From Pseudomonadota bacterium (lineage in GTDB: Bacteria; Pseudomonadota; Alphaproteobacteria; Rhizobiales; Xanthobacteraceae): a stretch of DNA of 64,000 bases. The number at the start of each line of letters is the position of its first letter. Position 1 is the stretch's first letter. Positions 60,948-64,000 of this stretch are shown in pieces. A program made the position numbers and the translations under genes. A model generated the notes under the pieces. It worked only from the letters and a program-made list of their open reading frames with translations, did not search any database and was not told the DNA's origin. The DNA is taken from positions 186,001-250,000 of the forward strand of contig JAEWHP010000049.1 in NCBI GenBank assembly GCA_023387735.1. The letters run 5' to 3'.

Positions 60948-61912
60948 TTTCCGAACAACCCGCCGAACAGCCCGCCGGGCCGTTGCTGCTGCGGCGGTGG
61001 TGGCGGAGGTTGCTGCTGCTGGAATTGCGGCTGCGGCGGCGGTCCCGGCGGACGCGGCGCGGCCTGCTTCGGCGGCGGCGGGCGCTTCTGTGCCGCCGGC
61101 GGAGGCGCCTTCGGCGGTTCGGGCGCCGCGCTGACGATGGTCTGGTCGGGGCCTTTGCAGTCGGTCAGCCAGATGTCGTAGACCGGATGCTCGACGCCGT
61201 GCAGGCCGGGGCTTGCGGCAAACATCCAGCCCGAAAAGATCCGCTTCACCTCGCCCTGCAGCGTGATCTCGTCGACCTCGACAAAGGCATCGGTGTTCGC
61301 AGCTTCGGTGGACGGCCGCGTGTAGCAGGCGCTGGTTTTCACCCGCAGCGCACCGAACTGCACCGTCTCGCCGATGTCCTCGTCGAAATTGATGATGCGT
61401 CCGGTGATCTTGTCGAGGCCGGAGAAACTCGCCTTCTTGTTGGTGATCTTGGTGGCCGGCGGCTCGGACACGACCTCATCACCAGGCTGCAGCGTGGCCG
61501 GCGTCTGCGGCACGTTCTTGGGCTGACGCTGGCCCGGCGGCGCGTTGGCGACGCCCGGCTGGCCGGGTTGCGGCGGCTGAACCGCAACGCCCGGCTGCGG
61601 CGCAGCAGGCGACCCGGGCGGTGGGGCGAGCGGTTGCGACTGGAAGCTTCCGGGCGGCGGCGCGCCCTGCCCCGGCGGCAGCCGGTTTGGCGTCGGCAGC
61701 AGGCGGCCGCGCGGCAGTTCGGGCACTTCCTCGTCGTCGTCGGGCAGTTGCGGCTCGCGCTGGGGCTGGCCGCCGCGAGGGATCGCGCCCGGCGGCCGCA
61801 ACGGCGGATCGGAAAAGATATTGCCGATCTGCGCCTGCGCCGGAGGCGCGAGCGAGATTGAGGTGGCGGCCATCAGGGCCGCAATACCGATCAGGGCAAT
61901 GGTTCGAAGCAT
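60944..61912 (-). CDS. DUF2155 protein with Pro/Gln-rich flanks
   Basis: 322 residues. Signal peptide MLRTIALIGIAALMAATSISLAPPAQAQ, then 120 residues very rich in Pro, Gln and Gly, then a DUF2155 domain (about 160-255): ITNKKASFSGLDKITGRIINFDEDIGETVQFGALRVKTSACYTRPS, FSGWMFAASPGLHGVEHPVYDIWLTDCKG with two conserved cysteines. The last 65 residues are again Pro/Gln-rich. DUF2155 is confined to alphaproteobacteria, function unknown; export to the periplasm is expected. Convergent with aat with overlapping stops. Confidence 0.88.
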   Translation of the reverse strand: MLRTIALIGIAALMAATSISLAPPAQAQIGNIFSDPPLRPPGAIPRGGQPQREPQLPDDDEEVPELPRGRLLPTPNRLPPGQGAPPPGSFQSQPLAPPPGSPAAPQPGVAVQPPQPGQPGVANAPPGQRQPKNVPQTPATLQPGDEVVSEPPATKITNKKASFSGLDKITGRIINFDEDIGETVQFGALRVKTSACYTRPSTEAANTDAFVEVDEITLQGEVKRIFSGWMFAASPGLHGVEHPVYDIWLTDCKGPDQTIVSAAPEPPKAPPPAAQKRPPPPKQAAPRPPGPPPQPQFQQQQPPPPPPQQQRPGGLFGGLFGN

Positions 61913-62555
61913 CTCGCGGCTTTAAAAGGCGAATCGGGCTTGCGACATAGTACAGACTTATCCGCCGCTCGCGTCCCATCCGGTTAACACGCCGAATACG
62001 GCGGGATCACGACGGAAGCAATTTCTGTTGTGATTTCAATGCGCCTGATACCATCAGCGCCCTTCCAGTACCAGCGTTTTCGATCAGTTTGCCGGGACGA
62101 TGCCGGCACGCCTGTTCCGACCTGCCGGCGGCAGCCGGCCCAGGCAAAAAAGCTGCGGCCCCTCATCGATGCGTTTCCGCTTACGAACATGAAGGCGCCG
62201 CGCGTTTGCCGGCAACATGATCGGTCGAGCGCCGCCAGCCTCGAACCGGTTTTCCGCGATGGAGCGAACGGCTTCGATCAAGCTTGCGGCGTGACCGCCA
62301 GGCCAGTCCGGATTCCCGGGTCGGTTGAATCGGCTTCGATCCACTGTTGCTTGGCATCGCGCATTCTATTGCCGTTGTAGATCTGCCTGATGAAAGCAAC
62401 ATCGTCTCCCGCACATGCCACCCCGTCACAACGAAGACGTCGCGGCTCTCACCGAAATTGAAGTTGTCGCGAATGACGACTCGAACGGCTGTAACGCTAA
62501 CGCGGAATTAATCCGATCAGGACATAATGAAGACAGTTTTAGTCGGGTGCCGCGT
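61913..62555. other. 643-base stretch without a convincing gene
   Basis: Several short frames exist on both strands but none has a start, ribosome site and composition that I trust. It holds GC-rich inverted text (TGCCGGCGGCAGCCGGC near 62120-62138) and the promoter of the DUF2155 gene at its left edge. The right edge runs into the terminator hairpin ahead of the coiled-coil gene. An unannotated small RNA transcribed rightward and ending at that terminator is possible. Confidence 0.4.
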
Positions 62556-62597
62556 AAAGGAGCCGTCGCAAGGCATCCAGCGATGGCTCCTTTTTTG
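62556..62597 (+). terminator. Intrinsic terminator just before the coiled-coil gene (attenuator or sRNA end)
   Basis: GGAGCC at 62559-62564 and GGCTCC at 62585-62590 enclose about 20 bases that can fold further, followed directly by TTTTTTGTT. It sits 23 bases before the GTG at 62620. Confidence 0.65.
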
Positions 62598-62619
62598 TTC
62601 ACCCATTGAGGTCAGTACA

Positions 62620-63306
62620 GTGTCCCAGACATCGGAAACGCAGAGCCAAGCCGAACAACCCGAAGCCACGACAACACCTGCCAAGAAATCGAGCCGCAAA
62701 TCGATCCTGGCGTTTGCGGTGGCCGCCATCGGAATCAACACGACTGCGGCCGTCTACACGATGTCGCCTTCCGATTTTGCCTTGCCGAGCATCGGCAATC
62801 TGGCCGAACTGATTCCGCACCAGAGCCTGGCGGATCTGCTTCCACAAACGAAAGCTGCCGATCCGATACCGGATCCGGTGATCACTGCATTGAAGGATAT
62901 TCAGACGGCCCAGCAGCAGCACATTGCCCTGCTGCAGGAGAGCAACGCCATCCTGCAGCGAAACACGGCGCAGCACCAGCAGGATTCGATCACGCTTGAA
63001 TCCCTGAGGCAGAGCGTCACGGATGACCAGGGCGACGTGAAGAAAATCTCTACCCAGATCGCGAATGAACATGAAGACGTCAAGAAGATCGCTACCCAGA
63101 TCACCAAGCTGACGTCGAAGATCGACTCGCTGCAGAGTTCGATAACCCCGGAATTCACTTCCTCGATTCAATCGGGGAACGCCCGTCACCGGCTATCGCC
63201 GGCCGCGCGCAAAAAGATTGCTCGGCAGCCCATACCCGAAGGGCCGATCTCGGTGGGAGGAGCGCCGCTGAATGCTCCGGCTACCGTGGCAACCCCACAA
63301 AGCTGA
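62620..63306 (+). CDS. Membrane-anchored coiled-coil protein, function unknown
   Basis: 228 residues from GTG 62620 with GAGGT eight bases upstream; the open frame to 62527 crosses the terminator hairpin and is not believed. A charged/Thr-rich cytoplasmic N-terminus (30 residues), one membrane helix SILAFAVAAIGINTTAAVY, then a long helical region with heptad-like spacing: LKDIQTAQQQHIALLQESNAILQ, and a duplicated unit DVKKISTQIANEHE / DVKKIATQITKL. Pro/Arg-rich C-terminus. The layout resembles phage- or integron-associated helical proteins annotated as hypothetical in Bradyrhizobium; I do not recognise a function. Ends at a strong terminator. Confidence 0.75.
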   Translation: MSQTSETQSQAEQPEATTTPAKKSSRKSILAFAVAAIGINTTAAVYTMSPSDFALPSIGNLAELIPHQSLADLLPQTKAADPIPDPVITALKDIQTAQQQHIALLQESNAILQRNTAQHQQDSITLESLRQSVTDDQGDVKKISTQIANEHEDVKKIATQITKLTSKIDSLQSSITPEFTSSIQSGNARHRLSPAARKKIARQPIPEGPISVGGAPLNAPATVATPQS

Positions 63307-63328
63307 AGAACGAGAACAAGACAAGGAA

Positions 63329-63358
63329 GCGCGGGGTTCGACCCCGCGTTTTTCTTTT
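63329..63358 (+). terminator. Intrinsic terminator after the coiled-coil gene
   Basis: CGCGGGG, loop TTCGA, CCCCGCG, then TTTTTCTTTT. Confidence 0.9.
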
Positions 63359-63565
63359 CACGATCGAAAGCATCTTTCGAATGCCTGTCGTGAACGGCGG
63401 GGAAAGGGCGGCTTGCCGCCCCTGCCCGGCGCGCCCGCCCCCTGCGCTACCATCCCTACTGGTCAGCGCCGCCGACAAATGAAATAGTCGCTCCCGTTCG
63501 CGCCCCCTTGCGCGAAACCCACCAAAATCCGGGACAAACCGGAGGAGCGAGAGGAAACCCCAGCT

Positions 63566-64000
63566 ATGCCCGATCGAATTCGTCTCGATGGCCGGGTGGC
63601 CGTCGTGACCGGCGCGGCCGGCGTCATCGGCACCGCGACCATCGGCCTGCTGGCCGAGCGCGGCGCCCGCATCGTCGCCGTCGACCGCCGGGAGCAGGAC
63701 CTTGCTGCCGCCATCAAGGATCTGCCGGCCTCGGCAGAGGCGCTCGCGGTCGCGGCCGACGTCACGCAGGAGGACGAGGTCGCCGAATACGTCCGCGCCG
63801 CCGTCGACAGGTTCGGCACCATCGACGCCTTCTACAACAACGCCGGCATCGAGGGCGACATCAAGCCGATCCCGCAATATTCGCTGGAGAGCTTTCGGCG
63901 CGTGCTCGATGTCAACGTGGTCGGCGTCTTTCTCGGCATGAAGCACGTGCTGCCGGTGATGCTCAAGCAGAACAGGGGCAGCATCATCAACACCGCCTCG
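63566..64000 (+). CDS. SDR-family oxidoreductase, 5' part (cut by window end)
   Basis: 145 codons to the edge. Start ATG 63566 with GAGGAAACCC upstream. Cofactor motif TGAAGVIG (about residues 16-23), DVT at 67-69 and NNAG in FYNNAGIEGD; the segment ends at GSIINTAS, the catalytic Ser strand, so the YxxxK pair lies beyond the window. Substrate unknown. The 200 bases before it show GGGCGGCTTGCCGCCC as one hairpin and nothing else. Confidence 0.85.
   Translation, partial: MPDRIRLDGRVAVVTGAAGVIGTATIGLLAERGARIVAVDRREQDLAAAIKDLPASAEALAVAADVTQEDEVAEYVRAAVDRFGTIDAFYNNAGIEGDIKPIPQYSLESFRRVLDVNVVGVFLGMKHVLPVMLKQNRGSIINTAS

Noticed and set aside
62084..62429. Short minus-strand frames in the 61.9-62.5 kb gap, including a segment reading QIYNGNRMRDAKQQWIEAD
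   Set aside because: Protein-like in places but no coherent start, ribosome site or frame beyond about 50 codons; kept only as a note in the non-coding stretch.
63329..63350. GGTTCGA motif suggesting a tRNA T-arm
   Set aside because: It is the loop of a rho-independent terminator; no acceptor or anticodon stem fits around it.

Overview
The window reads as chromosomal DNA of a Bradyrhizobium-like alphaproteobacterium (Hyphomicrobiales). Grounds: uniformly high GC; Omp25/Omp31-type porin-like proteins whose mature N-termini share an AADLxARPYxKAP pattern; a suf cluster with SufT and two cysteine desulfurases; rpoE-chrR; a DUF1236 protein behind an EcfG-type promoter; DUF2155; aroQ-accB-accC; RNase E with a very large acidic insertion; and many palindromic intergenic repeats of the kind scattered through rhizobial genomes. 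Species cannot be fixed by eye. No rRNA, tRNA or CRISPR array was found.

Layout. 0-8 kb: an outer-membrane barrel protein, a small membrane protein, a 1274-bp IS4-type insertion sequence with a frameshifted transposase sitting inside a palindromic repeat, an SDR dehydrogenase, a second barrel protein, a flavin monooxygenase, then rpoE-chrR (singlet-oxygen type sigma/anti-sigma pair) and a second ECF sigma factor. 8-14 kb: a secreted caspase-like protein divergent from an AraC regulator, the RNA helicase RhlE, a diguanylate cyclase and a TfoX-like protein. 14.5-21.5 kb: the leftward SUF iron-sulfur assembly cluster, in transcription order nifS-like desulfurase, sufB, sufC, sufD, sufS, sufT, sufA. 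21.8-31 kb: an alpha/beta hydrolase, a glutathione transferase behind a three-copy operator, anmK, tyrS, an MFS transporter and a giant AsmA/YhdP-like envelope protein. 31-38 kb: a peroxiredoxin with a histone-H1-like tail, an M23 peptidase, an SRPBCC protein, an orphan amino-acid binding protein, a NodU/CmcH-type carbamoyltransferase and a repeat-derived element. 38-45 kb, leftward: amiC, PBP1A, prfB (programmed frameshift), a hydroxyisobutyrate-dehydrogenase-like enzyme and a DMT permease. 45-54.5 kb: rne with a long structured leader, bioY, an aminotransferase, a BepA-like M48 protease, a DsbA-like oxidoreductase and the DUF1236 protein. 54.6-64 kb: aroQ-accB-accC, a three-gene CHASE3 kinase / receiver / receiver-HWE kinase cassette, aat convergent with a DUF2155 protein, a non-coding stretch ending in an intrinsic terminator just before a membrane coiled-coil protein, and the 5' part of an SDR gene cut by the window end.

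Functional themes: cell-envelope building and proteolysis (PBP1A, AmiC, M23, M48, AsmA-like, AnmK, barrels), oxidative and general stress control (RpoE/ChrR, EcfG promoter, peroxiredoxin, GST, SUF), and signalling (diguanylate cyclase, phosphorelay cassette). Most genes are ordinary core genes. The least explained items are the GST operator array, the caspase-like protein, the terminator-guarded coiled-coil gene, the H1-tailed peroxiredoxin and the orphan carbamoyltransferase.
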